A stretch of DNA of 45,277 nt from an uncultured Pseudoxanthomonas sp. Its GTDB lineage: Bacteria > Pseudomonadota > Gammaproteobacteria > Xanthomonadales > Xanthomonadaceae. How positions within the stretch are numbered: the first letter of the stretch is position 1; each line of letters begins with the position of its first letter. The translations under genes were made by a program, and so were the position numbers. The notes under the pieces are model-generated. The model was not told the DNA's origin, did no database searches, and saw nothing but the letters and a program-made list of their open reading frames with translations. Of this stretch, positions 33,177 to 40,752 are shown one piece after another. The stretch covers positions 1-45,277 of the forward strand of contig CAMLGZ010000027.1 of NCBI GenBank assembly GCA_946479745.1, given 5' to 3'.

Positions 33177-35165
33177 ATGAGTTATTTCGTCACCGGCGCC
33201 ACAGGATTCATCGGCCGCTACCTGGTCACCAACCTGCTCAAGCGCAGCGGGACTGTATACGTGCTGGTCCGCAAGGATTCGCAGAAGAAATTCGACGCCA
33301 TCGCCAAGAAAGCGGGCTGGGACCTCAAGCGCGTCAGCGTGGTCTACGGCGACATGACCAAGCCCAAGTGCGGTCTCACTCCGGGACAGCAGCGCACGCT
33401 GTCGGGAAAGGTGAAGCATTTCTTTCATCTGGCCGCCATCTATGACTTGGCCGCCAGCGCCGAAGCCCAGCGCGCCGCCAATATCGACGGCACCCAGCAT
33501 GCACTGGACCTGGCCGCCGCCATCAAGGCGGGAACCTTCCACCACACCAGCTCCATCGCGGCCGCCGGCCTGTACCCGGGCATCTTCCGCGAAGACATGT
33601 TCGACGAGGCCGAGGGCCTGGACGACCCGTACCTGCGCACCAAACACGATTCGGAAGGGCTGGTCCGCAACGAGAAGCGCCTGAAGTGGCGCATCTACCG
33701 TCCCGGCATGGTGGTGGGGCATTCGCAGACTGGTGAAATCGACAAGATCGACGGGCCCTATTACTTCTTCACCCTGATCAAGAAGCTGCGCGAAGTGCTG
33801 CCGCCGTGGATGCCGGTGCTGGGTATCGAGGGCGGCCGCATCAATATAGTGCCGGTGGATTTCGTGGCCGACGCCATGGACCACATCGCGCACAAGCCCA
33901 AGCTGGACGGCCATACCTTTCACCTGACCGATCCGGAGCCCTTGCGCGTGGGCGAAGTGCTGAACACTTTCTGCCGCGCCGGCCATGCGCCGGAGATGAC
34001 CATGCGCATCGACGCGCGCATGTTCGCCTTCGTGCCCAGCGGCATACGCGGCGCAGTGGGCAACCTGCCGCCGGTGAAACGTTTCATCGGCATGTTGCTG
34101 CGCGATTTCAAGATTCCGAAGGAAGTGCTGAAGTTCATCACCTATCCCACGCGTTTCGACAGCCGCGAGGCCGAGCGTGCGCTCAAGGGCAGCGGCATCG
34201 TGGTGCCCAAATTGGACGGATACGCATGGCGCTTGTGGGATTACTGGGAACGGCACCTGGACCCGGACCTGTTCATCGACCGCACCCTGAAGGGCAAGGT
34301 GCGCAACAAGGTGGTGGTGATCACTGGCGGTTCGTCGGGTATCGGCCTGTCCACCGCCCAGCGCGTGGCCGAGGCCGGCGCGGTGACGGTGATCGTGGCG
34401 CGCGGCGAAGAAGAGCTGTTCAAGGCCCGCGATGAGATGAAGAAGGCCGGCGGCAAAGTCTTCGCCTATACCGCGGACCTGGCCGACATGGCCGATTGCG
34501 ACCGGCTGGTGAAACTGGTGCTGGAAGAGCACGGCCACGTCGATATCCTGATCAACAACGCAGGCCGTTCCATCCGCCGTTCCATCGAAGCCAGCTACGA
34601 CCGCTTCCACGATTTCGAGCGCACCATGCAGCTGAATTATTTCGGCAGCATCCGCCTGATCATGGGCTTCATGCCCACCATGACCCATCGCCGCAAGGGC
34701 CATATCATCAACATCAGCTCGATCGGCGTGCTGGCCAGCTCGCCGCGTTTCTCCGCGTACGTGGCCTCGAAGGCAGCGCTGGACGCCTTCAGCCGCTGCG
34801 CGCAGGGCGAACTGTCGGGCAAGGGCATCAGCTTCACCACCATCAACATGCCGCTGGTGAAGACGCCGATGATCGCGCCGACCAAGATGTACGACAGCGT
34901 GCCCACGCTATCGCCGGAAGAAGCTGCGGACCTGCTGGTCAAGGCGATCATCGAGAAACCGAGCCGCATCGCCACACGCCTGGGCATCTTCTCGGCCCTG
35001 ATCAATGCGCTGGCGCCGAAAGCTTACGAGGTGATCATGAGCACGGCGTTCGAACTGTTCCCCGATTCGGCCGCCGCCAAGGGCGACCGCAAGGCGCTGA
35101 AGGAATCGGCGCCCAGCCAGGAACAGATCGCGTTCGCTTCGTTGATGCGCGGCGTGCACTGGTAG
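33177..35165 (+). CDS. Alcohol-forming fatty acyl-CoA reductase (two fused reductase domains)
   Basis: 662 residues from ATG 33177. It matches, in length and domain order, the Marinobacter fatty acyl-CoA reductase (about 660 residues) that turns acyl-CoA into fatty alcohol via aldehyde using NADPH (EC 1.2.1.84). The N-terminal extended-SDR domain has TGATGFIGRYL (residues 6-16), HVSS-like HHTSSIAAAG and YLRTK (Tyr152, Lys156). The C-terminal classical SDR domain has TGGSSGIG (about 382), NNAGRSIRRS, NISSIG and YVASK (Tyr528, Lys532). The ending RGVHW resembles the Marinobacter protein. Fatty alcohols feed wax esters; no wax ester synthase is in view. ACBP and TetR genes diverge from it, sharing a 176-bp promoter region. 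Confidence 0.9.
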   Translation: MSYFVTGATGFIGRYLVTNLLKRSGTVYVLVRKDSQKKFDAIAKKAGWDLKRVSVVYGDMTKPKCGLTPGQQRTLSGKVKHFFHLAAIYDLAASAEAQRAANIDGTQHALDLAAAIKAGTFHHTSSIAAAGLYPGIFREDMFDEAEGLDDPYLRTKHDSEGLVRNEKRLKWRIYRPGMVVGHSQTGEIDKIDGPYYFFTLIKKLREVLPPWMPVLGIEGGRINIVPVDFVADAMDHIAHKPKLDGHTFHLTDPEPLRVGEVLNTFCRAGHAPEMTMRIDARMFAFVPSGIRGAVGNLPPVKRFIGMLLRDFKIPKEVLKFITYPTRFDSREAERALKGSGIVVPKLDGYAWRLWDYWERHLDPDLFIDRTLKGKVRNKVVVITGGSSGIGLSTAQRVAEAGAVTVIVARGEEELFKARDEMKKAGGKVFAYTADLADMADCDRLVKLVLEEHGHVDILINNAGRSIRRSIEASYDRFHDFERTMQLNYFGSIRLIMGFMPTMTHRRKGHIINISSIGVLASSPRFSAYVASKAALDAFSRCAQGELSGKGISFTTINMPLVKTPMIAPTKMYDSVPTLSPEEAADLLVKAIIEKPSRIATRLGIFSALINALAPKAYEVIMSTAFELFPDSAAAKGDRKALKESAPSQEQIAFASLMRGVHW

Positions 35166-35197
35166 GCCGAGCGGCCGGACGGCTTGCGAAAAAAAAC

Positions 35198-35305
35198 GAC
35201 TCGTCGTCCCCGCGAAGGCGGGGATCCAGCGACTCTAAGCTTATCTACAAACCCTGCGGTCGCCGTACGAAAGACACTGGATCCCCGCCTTCGCGTGGAT
35301 GACGA
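35198..35305. repeat. Dispersed repeat, family 3, copy 2 (composite palindrome)
   Basis: GTCCCCGCGAAGGCGGGGATCCAG on the left (35205-35230) is mirrored by CTGGATCCCCGCCTTCGCG on the right (35276-35294). The right half with the preceding ACAAACCCTGCGGTCG matches 29424-29485. It follows the acyl-CoA reductase gene. Confidence 0.88.
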
Positions 35306-35362
35306 GCTTGTTTTTCAATCTCGCAGATCATTCCAGAAATCTTGGGCAGGCTCTTAAAGCGA

Positions 35363-36376
35363 CTAAAGCGGGCACTGCCGCCAGCGCACCTGGTCGGCGC
35401 TGCCCTGCGGGGGGTTCATCTGCACGCGGGTCAGCTCCAGGTCGGAGTAGGCCTTCAACTGGCCGCAAACCAGCGCCCAGGCTTCTTCTTCGGAGACGAT
35501 GCGGTCGACGGCAAGGGTCGAGCGCGATATCCATACACCGCGGCTGATGCCCGGCGTCCTGGACAGTTTCCTGGAGATTTCCGCACGGTGCTTTTCGGTG
35601 TCGGCCTCGGTAGCCGCTTCGGAAACTCCGGCGGCCGGCCGGGTGGTTGCCGGCGCAGGTTTGGACGCTGCCGCAGCGCCGGGTGCAGCGATGGGCTTGC
35701 CGGTCTCTGCCGGAGGCGCTGGTGGAGCAGGGGCAGGAGTAGGAGCAGCCGCTACCGGAGCGGGCGCCGGATTCGATTCGGGAGCCAGCCTGCCCGGGAA
35801 GGCCAGCGCCGAAGCCAGGCCCAGGGTGAACGCGCCCAGCCAGGCGATGCCGATGTGGCGGCGCGCGCGGGATGAGGCATTGCCGGTGATGCGTCGCTGC
35901 AGGTTGCCTTCCACCATCGGCTTGACCGTTGGCCAGAGCAGGGGGCCATCGATGACTTCGATGTTGTAGCGGCCCGCTTTTTCCACGCCGCCCTTGTCCA
36001 GCACACCTTCTGTCACCAGGATGCCTCCCTGGACGCCGCGCAAGCGGATCTCGGAAGCGAATTCGTCGACGGCTGCAGAACCGATGCGGTAGGCAGAGCC
36101 ATGCTTGCAGGCCAGCAGCAGCTGCTTGCCCTGGCCAGAGAGCAGGAAACTGGCCCCGTGCTCCTGGCTGTCTTCTTGTGCGGTGGGGATGCGCTCCAGT
36201 CCGCGCAGCTCCATGGCTTCCAGGATCAGGCGGGAAAAATCACGCCAGCGCATGCCGGCAAGCGCCAGCAGCCCGGCCGCGGTCTCATCGTCGCGGCGGC
36301 GAATCAGCCAGAGATAGGCAGTGGTAACGGCACCCACCAGGAGCGTAATGACCGATCCAAACAACCAGGCGGGCAT
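35363..36376 (-). CDS. Membrane protein with Mrr-like restriction-endonuclease fold domain
   Basis: 337 residues. An N-terminal membrane helix (SVITLLVGAVTTAYLWLI) is followed by a cytoplasmic domain with the Mrr_cat pattern: MRWRDFSRLILEAMELRGL, a core GKQLLLACKHGSAYRIG and GGILVTEG. In active enzymes the core reads D-x(n)-(E/Q)-x-K. Here the lysine remains, but neither the Asp nor the Glu/Gln is where expected, so nuclease activity is doubtful. A second membrane helix (GIAWLGAFTLGLASALAF, about residue 180) leads to a long Ala/Pro linker and a C-terminal domain with one Cys pair (ALVCGQL and WRQCPL), probably periplasmic. Function unknown. Confidence 0.8.
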   Translation of the reverse strand: MPAWLFGSVITLLVGAVTTAYLWLIRRRDDETAAGLLALAGMRWRDFSRLILEAMELRGLERIPTAQEDSQEHGASFLLSGQGKQLLLACKHGSAYRIGSAAVDEFASEIRLRGVQGGILVTEGVLDKGGVEKAGRYNIEVIDGPLLWPTVKPMVEGNLQRRITGNASSRARRHIGIAWLGAFTLGLASALAFPGRLAPESNPAPAPVAAAPTPAPAPPAPPAETGKPIAAPGAAAASKPAPATTRPAAGVSEAATEADTEKHRAEISRKLSRTPGISRGVWISRSTLAVDRIVSEEEAWALVCGQLKAYSDLELTRVQMNPPQGSADQVRWRQCPL

Positions 36377-36452
36377 GATTACCTTTCAAGCGGTGCGGAA
36401 AGTCGCACATTCTACGCCAGCGCCCAGTGCTGCCGATTTGCTTGCGGGCACG

Positions 36453-36519
36453 AAAAAGCCCGCCAGTCCGAAGTCGTAAGGGGAGGGGAGCATACGTACT
36501 TCGGTTGGACTGGCGGGCT
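36453..36519 (-). terminator. Rho-independent terminator after the phasin gene
   Basis: A perfect 13-bp GC-rich stem with a T-run directly after it on the minus strand, 78 bp past the phasin stop. The intervening loop of 37 bases is longer than in ordinary terminators, but is itself partly paired. Confidence 0.75.
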
Positions 36520-36534
36520 AGTAACGATTGTTAC
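36453..36534 (-). ncRNA. Candidate small RNA with C-rich anti-Shine-Dalgarno loop
   Basis: On the minus strand a small hairpin GTAAC-AATC-GTTAC (36534-36521) is followed by a long hairpin: AGCCCGCCAGTCC (13 bp, 36519-36507) pairs with GGACTGGCGGGCT (36469-36457). An upper stem GAAGT/ACTTC and CGTA/TACG exposes a loop TGCTCCCCTCCCCT, complementary to Shine-Dalgarno-like sequences. A run of T follows the stem (36457-36453), as for a rho-independent terminator. AT-rich DNA with TATAAA lies upstream (36535-36580). It could be an independent sRNA, or the processed 3' end of the phasin mRNA. Xanthomonas sRNAs with C-rich loops (sX13) are known; membership is inference. Confidence 0.5.
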
Positions 36535-36596
36535 GTTTTATATGGTGCCTTGCAACAATTTTTTGGGAACAGTGCGTACCACGGTTTAGCCGCTGC

Positions 36597-37136
36597 TTAC
36601 TTGGCGGACTTGCGCACGCGTTTGCTGGCCGGCGCGGCCTTTTTGGCAACGGATTTCCTGGTTGCGGCCTTCTTCGCGGCGCTCTTGCGCGGCGCGGCGG
36701 CACCACCGAGTTTGCGCAGTTCGCCGTTCAAGGAATCCACGCGGTCGATCAGGGCGCTGAGGTCCTCGCGGCTGGGCACTTCCAGACGGCGCAAAGCGCG
36801 CTGCACGCGTTCTTCGAACACTTTTTCCAGACGGTCCCAGGTGTCGGAGGCCCGCTCGCGCGCCTGGCCGACGGTGCTTTCGACCGCGTCGCGTACCGCG
36901 CCGACCTTACCGCCGGCGACCTTGCGGGTGAGCTGTTCGACCGAAAGGCCTTCTTTCACCAGCGTTTCAAAAAGCTTGCTGCCTTCGGCCTGGGCGCGTC
37001 CGAACGCACCGACGCCTGCAAGCCACACCTGCTGCGCCGATTCACCGAGGTTCTTGGAAAGGCGTTCGGCCTGCTCCTGCAGGTTGGGGTTGTTCGCGGA
37101 GGTGGTCTTGCGCGCGGTTTTCTTCAGCTTGGCCAT
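36597..37136 (-). CDS. Phasin-family PHA granule protein (PhaF-like)
   Basis: 179 residues from ATG 37136 (MAKLKKTARKTT); the longer frame to 37256 lacks a better start. The first part has the phasin core QVWLAGVGAFGRAQAEGSKLFETLVKEG, as in TIGR01837. A long amphipathic helix with heptads (AVESTVGQARERASDTWDRLEKVFEERV) follows, then a Lys/Ala/Arg tail (KKAATRKSVAKKAAPASKRV) like histone H1. It should coat polyhydroxyalkanoate granules and may bind DNA. The paralogue at 28956 is shorter. It is followed by the strong hairpin described at 36453-36519. Confidence 0.9.
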   Translation of the reverse strand: MAKLKKTARKTTSANNPNLQEQAERLSKNLGESAQQVWLAGVGAFGRAQAEGSKLFETLVKEGLSVEQLTRKVAGGKVGAVRDAVESTVGQARERASDTWDRLEKVFEERVQRALRRLEVPSREDLSALIDRVDSLNGELRKLGGAAAPRKSAAKKAATRKSVAKKAAPASKRVRKSAK

Positions 37137-37244
37137 GGGTTCCGTCGACAAAAGGAATGATTGAGGAAGCCGAAGAATCAACCGCTTGTCTAGAGCTTTC
37201 ACACCACCCGCTAAGAACCTGTTCAAGGTCTCGGCCAAAAGAGC

Positions 37245-37366
37245 ATTTTTTGCCACGGATCAGAGCGGATCAACACGGATAGGGCCAAGCGGCTAGACAA
37301 GATCTCGCGGAGGTAGCTCAGTCTTTGCTCATCCGCGTCGATCTGCTCTGATCCGTGGCAAAAAAA
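37245..37366. repeat. Large inverted repeat with 36-bp arms
   Basis: The left arm (37245-37280, TTTTTTGCCACGGATCAGAG start) and right arm (37331-37366) are near-perfect inverted copies, with T and A runs at the outer ends. Loop about 50 bases. It fills most of the gap between the phasin and patatin genes and could act as a bidirectional terminator. Confidence 0.88.
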
Positions 37367-37421
37367 ACGCTTCTGATCGAGACTCTGAGTAGGCTCTAAG
37401 GCGGATTGACCTGGCTGCGCT

Positions 37422-38729
37422 TCAGCCGGTCGATTTCAGCGTGCGGGTGGCGCGTCGGACGCGGCGCTTGGCCACTACCTGGTCCACGTCGTCCAGCGCG
37501 CGTCGCAGACGCGCGGTCGTTTCGGTCATGCGCGGGGCCACGTCCAGACCATCCAATAAAGACCGATGGCGGTCGTTGATGATTTCCTCGCGCAGGCCGA
37601 TGCCGTGCGCGGCCAGCATCGGCCGCAGCACATCGGCGCGTTTGCGCAGGTCGGCCAGGGTGTTGCGATAGGCGAGCTGGCAGACGCGGTGGCGTGCAGA
37701 GAAGCTGAAGAGATTGGTGAAGAACAACTCGCTGTCTTCCGCGTTCGGCTCGAACACCAGCTGGTCGATGTTGGGGAACTGGTGCGGGTATTTCTCCATG
37801 CCGATCTGCATGCGCGACTGCAGCAGGGTGCGCAGGGTCTGCGACAGCACGGCGGGCAGCCCGCCGCTGGCCAGTCCGCGCCGTTCTTCCTCGCCGGCTT
37901 GCGGCGCGGCATTGCCGGCGTCGAAGGGCACCAGCGGGTTGATGCCTATCATCAGGTCGATGCCGCGTTCCAGCACGGTAGAGGCGTGCATGGTCCGGCG
38001 CAGGGCGCCATCGAGGAAATGGCGGCCATTGATCTGCACGGGAGAGTACAGCCCCGGCAAGGCCGAGCTGGCTTGCACGGCCTGCGAGATGGGCACGCCG
38101 TCCCAGCCTTTTTCGCCGAAGCGCACCGCTTCGCCGCTGTCCAGGTCCACCGCCACCACGAACAGATCCGCGCCGAGGGTGCGGAAATCGTTGCTGCGGC
38201 CACGGCGGGTGAAGATGTCGCGCAGGAAGCTTTCCACGCCTTCGCTGTCGAACAGGCCGGTCGGGACCAGTCCGCCGAAACGCAGGATCAGATCCGACAG
38301 CCGCGTGGCCTTGCGCGGGTTGAGCATCAGCCGGCGCGCCCAGTCCGCATACAGACCGGGAAGGGTGGCGGCGCGGCGCAGATACTCGCCGACGTTGGGC
38401 TTCAGGAATATTTCCGGACGGAATTCGGCATCGTCGCTGGTGCCGGTGATGAAGATGCGGCACATCTCGGCGGTGCTCATGCGGTTGGCCAGGCCCGCGG
38501 CGAGGAAAGCGCCCGAACTGACGCCGACATAGCAATCCATGCGGGTCAGGTCCAGGCCGTCCATCGCCTCGTCCATGGCCCGCAACGCACCCAGTTCGTA
38601 CATGCCGCCGATGGGGCCGCCGCCGGCGATGGCAAGGCCGATACGGCCGTCGGAGCCGCGTTTCTGGGCACTGTGAAGTGAGAGCATGCACAATCCGGTC
38701 GCGAAAAACTGTCCGAGTGTAGCCGACAT
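37422..38729 (-). CDS. Patatin-like phospholipase / lipid acyl hydrolase
   Basis: 435 residues (ATG 38729); ATG 38687, beginning MLSLHSAQ, is an equally possible start since neither has a good ribosome-binding site. The patatin fold is clear: oxyanion loop AGGGPIGGMYE, nucleophile elbow GVSSGAF with Ser near residue 71, and the catalytic Asp in FLDGAL. The C-terminal third (FTNLFSFSARHRVCQLAYRNTL and a basic last 20 residues) is typical of a long cytoplasmic branch. It should hydrolyse ester bonds in phospholipids or storage lipids. Position between a phasin and a PHA-system gene hints at a link to granules, which is inference. Confidence 0.9.
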   Translation of the reverse strand: MSATLGQFFATGLCMLSLHSAQKRGSDGRIGLAIAGGGPIGGMYELGALRAMDEAMDGLDLTRMDCYVGVSSGAFLAAGLANRMSTAEMCRIFITGTSDDAEFRPEIFLKPNVGEYLRRAATLPGLYADWARRLMLNPRKATRLSDLILRFGGLVPTGLFDSEGVESFLRDIFTRRGRSNDFRTLGADLFVVAVDLDSGEAVRFGEKGWDGVPISQAVQASSALPGLYSPVQINGRHFLDGALRRTMHASTVLERGIDLMIGINPLVPFDAGNAAPQAGEEERRGLASGGLPAVLSQTLRTLLQSRMQIGMEKYPHQFPNIDQLVFEPNAEDSELFFTNLFSFSARHRVCQLAYRNTLADLRKRADVLRPMLAAHGIGLREEIINDRHRSLLDGLDVAPRMTETTARLRRALDDVDQVVAKRRVRRATRTLKSTG

Positions 38730-38814
38730 GCCGTAGAGCTTGGAAACGTTATCCCGGTAGCAATAAGCAGGGTCTCGGCTTGCGATTGTTCGGCTTGAAC
38801 CGGATCATTCGGGC

Positions 38815-39528
38815 ATGGCGCGCGGCAATCCCCTCATCGACCGGCTGGGCCGCCGTCTGGCTTGCCACCAAACCCTGCATGACCACAAACGCGAGCCGCG
38901 CAACAAGCTGCGCTGGCTGCCGTTGCTACGCAGCTGGCAGACCCGGCGCCTGGAAACCAGCTTCGAGCACTTTCTGTACGACCCGCAGCGTCGCGCGGCG
39001 GCCCTGTTCTTCCTCACCGATGTCTATGGCGACCGCGACTTCAGCAAGCGCGACGCGAACGTCGCCAAGGTGCTGCCGATGATGCAGCGTCTGCTGCCTG
39101 CGGCGGTATTGGGCACGGTCGCCGACGGTATTGAACTGGGTGCGGTGACCCATGCGATGGATCTGCGCATGGCCGAGGAACTGCAGCGCATCGCGCCCAC
39201 ACGCAAACGGCTGGACGCGCAGTTGTATGGCAAGGCTTATCGCCAGGTGGGGCACCGGCGCCTGCGGGAGCATCAGATCGATTTGATCTCGGGCGTCGGC
39301 GTGGGCCTGGCCCGCGCCGTGAAGACGCCCGGTGTGGCCATGCTGCTGCGCTTGTCACGCGGGCCGGCCAAGGCAAGCGGATTGGGGGAACTGCAGGGTT
39401 TCCTGGAGCGCGGCTTCGATGCGTTTGCGGCACTGGGCGACGGCAAGGCATTCGTCGCCGATATCGAAAAATCCGAACGCTTGGTGGCCAAGCGCTTGTT
39501 CGAAGCCGATCCCGACCCCTTCCGGTAG
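38815..39528 (+). CDS. FFLEELY-motif family protein
   Basis: 237 residues, no signal peptide or membrane segment. The family-naming motif appears as RAAALFFLTDVYGDRDFSKRD near residue 65. The rest is helical and basic (KVLPMMQRLLPAAVLGTVADGIEL, LERGFDAFAALGDGKAFV), with Ala-rich helices. Proteins of this family are found in Lysobacteraceae-type genomes and are of unknown function; I rely on memory for that. The stop codon TAG is formed by the first bases of the palindromic repeat at 39525. Confidence 0.8.
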   Translation: MARGNPLIDRLGRRLACHQTLHDHKREPRNKLRWLPLLRSWQTRRLETSFEHFLYDPQRRAAALFFLTDVYGDRDFSKRDANVAKVLPMMQRLLPAAVLGTVADGIELGAVTHAMDLRMAEELQRIAPTRKRLDAQLYGKAYRQVGHRRLREHQIDLISGVGVGLARAVKTPGVAMLLRLSRGPAKASGLGELQGFLERGFDAFAALGDGKAFVADIEKSERLVAKRLFEADPDPFR

Positions 39529-39589
39529 GTCGGGGCTACGCCCCCGACGCTTCGGCGGTCCGCGTGTCGGGGGCGTAGCCCCGACCTAC
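39525..39589. repeat. Palindromic intergenic repeat, family 1, copy 2
   Basis: 24-bp inverted arms at 39525-39548 and 39566-39589, matching the arms at 15899-15974. The left arm begins G-TAG and supplies the stop of the plus-strand gene ending at 39528. The right arm ends CTA-C and supplies the stop of the minus-strand gene ending at 39586. The element therefore replaced both native 3' ends. Confidence 0.95.
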
Positions 39590-39861
39590 CCGAATTTCTC
39601 GCTCAGCACGCGCCTGATTTCGGACTCTATGGGGTCCTTCAGCATCGACAGCATGAAGCCCAGCTGCGCGGTGACGTGCAGTTTCTTCGGCGACAATTCG
39701 ATCTTTCCATCCACCCCGGAGCGGTTGAAGTTGAGCGTGTCGCCGTCCCATTCGTGCTGCATGCCGAAGCGTTCGGCCAGTTTCTCGGCGACGTCTTCCA
39801 ACGCCTTGCGCGCCTGTTTCGGCGTCTTGGAGTGCTCGTGGTGAATGTCGATGCTGGGCAT
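39586..39861 (-). CDS. Polyhydroxyalkanoic acid system protein
   Basis: 91 residues. It matches the PHA_gran_rgn family (TIGR02610): MPSIDIHHEHSKTPKQARKALEDVAEKLAERFG, then FNRSGVDGKIELSPKKLHVTAQLGFML and a Glu-rich end. Members are small, found near PHA synthesis and granule genes, and their exact role is undefined. No membrane segment is visible. The last residue and the TAG stop come from the family-1 palindrome. It is convergent with the FFLEELY gene. Confidence 0.9.
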   Translation of the reverse strand: MPSIDIHHEHSKTPKQARKALEDVAEKLAERFGMQHEWDGDTLNFNRSGVDGKIELSPKKLHVTAQLGFMLSMLKDPIESEIRRVLSEKFG

Positions 39862-39930
39862 TTATTCGATTCCTGTCGTTCGTTGCCTATTGTGCGCAAG
39901 CGTGCCGCCGAGTCCAAGCCGCAACGCGGC

Positions 39931-40752
39931 ATGTTAGTCTCCCGCGGCGTGGAAAACCTCAGACTTCATTTCGGCAACCGCCAACAACCCGATCGCGCGC
40001 TGGTCACCGGCGTGCATCGTATCGTGCGCGAAGCCAGCGGCCTGCTGGGCGTGGGCGACAACGCCCAGGGTGCCTTGCTGGCCCAGTTCTGCGTGGACCG
40101 CCGCGGCTTGTGGCTGCAGGTGGCCACGGGTACCCGGGGCGTCCATGTCAACGGCAGGCCGGTGCAGCGCATGGCGGTGGTGCGCGCAGGCGATACGGTC
40201 TACCTGGACGGTGCCGAAATATTGGTGCGGGCCTCGCATCAGGGTCTGGACGCGGTGCCGCCGGCCGATCCGGCCGACAACAACGATCCGCGCATCGTTC
40301 TTCGCGGCGTAGGCGGCAAGCATCACGGCCGCGCTTTCACCTTGTCGCAACCCTGCCTGGTCGGCCGTTCGCCCGACGCGTCGATCCGTATAGACGATCC
40401 GGATTTCGCCGACCGCCATGCTCAACTGGAACGCCGCGGTGATCGCGTGCTGTTGCGCGACTTGGGTTCCGCCACGGGAAGCACAGTCAACGGCGTGGTA
40501 GTGCGCGATGCGCTGCTGGCGTCTGGCGATCAGGTGGCCTTCGGCAACCAGCACCGGTTTCTGGTGGAAGTACCTTGGCAGGAAGCGTCCGGCGAAGCCG
40601 CCGGGTTCGCCGACGATAGTGTCCAGGACGAGGCCGGGTCGGACGCCGCCCCCGTCAACGCGCCTTCCCTGCGGCGTTGGCCATGGCTGTTGCTGGCAGC
40701 TCTTTTCCTGGCAGCGGTGCTCAGTGCGCTGCTGCTGTTCGGCGACGGCTGA
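39931..40752 (+). CDS. FHA-domain membrane protein
   Basis: About 273 residues from ATG 39931; GTG 39949 (VENLRLHFGN) is an alternative start, and neither has a good ribosome-binding site. The N-terminal 100 residues form a beta domain (GVHVNGRPVQRMAVVRAGDTVYL) that may itself be FHA-like. A clear FHA domain follows: PCLVGRSPDASIRIDDPDF, ADRHAQLERRG, LRDLGSATGSTVNG. The usual Ser of the S-x-x-H loop is Asp here, which may change phosphothreonine binding. One C-terminal helix (WPWLLLAALFLAAVLSALLLF) anchors it in the membrane with little beyond. It overlaps msrQ tail to tail by 32 bases. Confidence 0.88.
   Translation: MLVSRGVENLRLHFGNRQQPDRALVTGVHRIVREASGLLGVGDNAQGALLAQFCVDRRGLWLQVATGTRGVHVNGRPVQRMAVVRAGDTVYLDGAEILVRASHQGLDAVPPADPADNNDPRIVLRGVGGKHHGRAFTLSQPCLVGRSPDASIRIDDPDFADRHAQLERRGDRVLLRDLGSATGSTVNGVVVRDALLASGDQVAFGNQHRFLVEVPWQEASGEAAGFADDSVQDEAGSDAAPVNAPSLRRWPWLLLAALFLAAVLSALLLFGDG

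Noticed and set aside
37137..37256. Upstream extension of the second phasin
   Set aside because: MAKLKKTARK at 37136 is the typical basic phasin start; the upstream part shows no family similarity.
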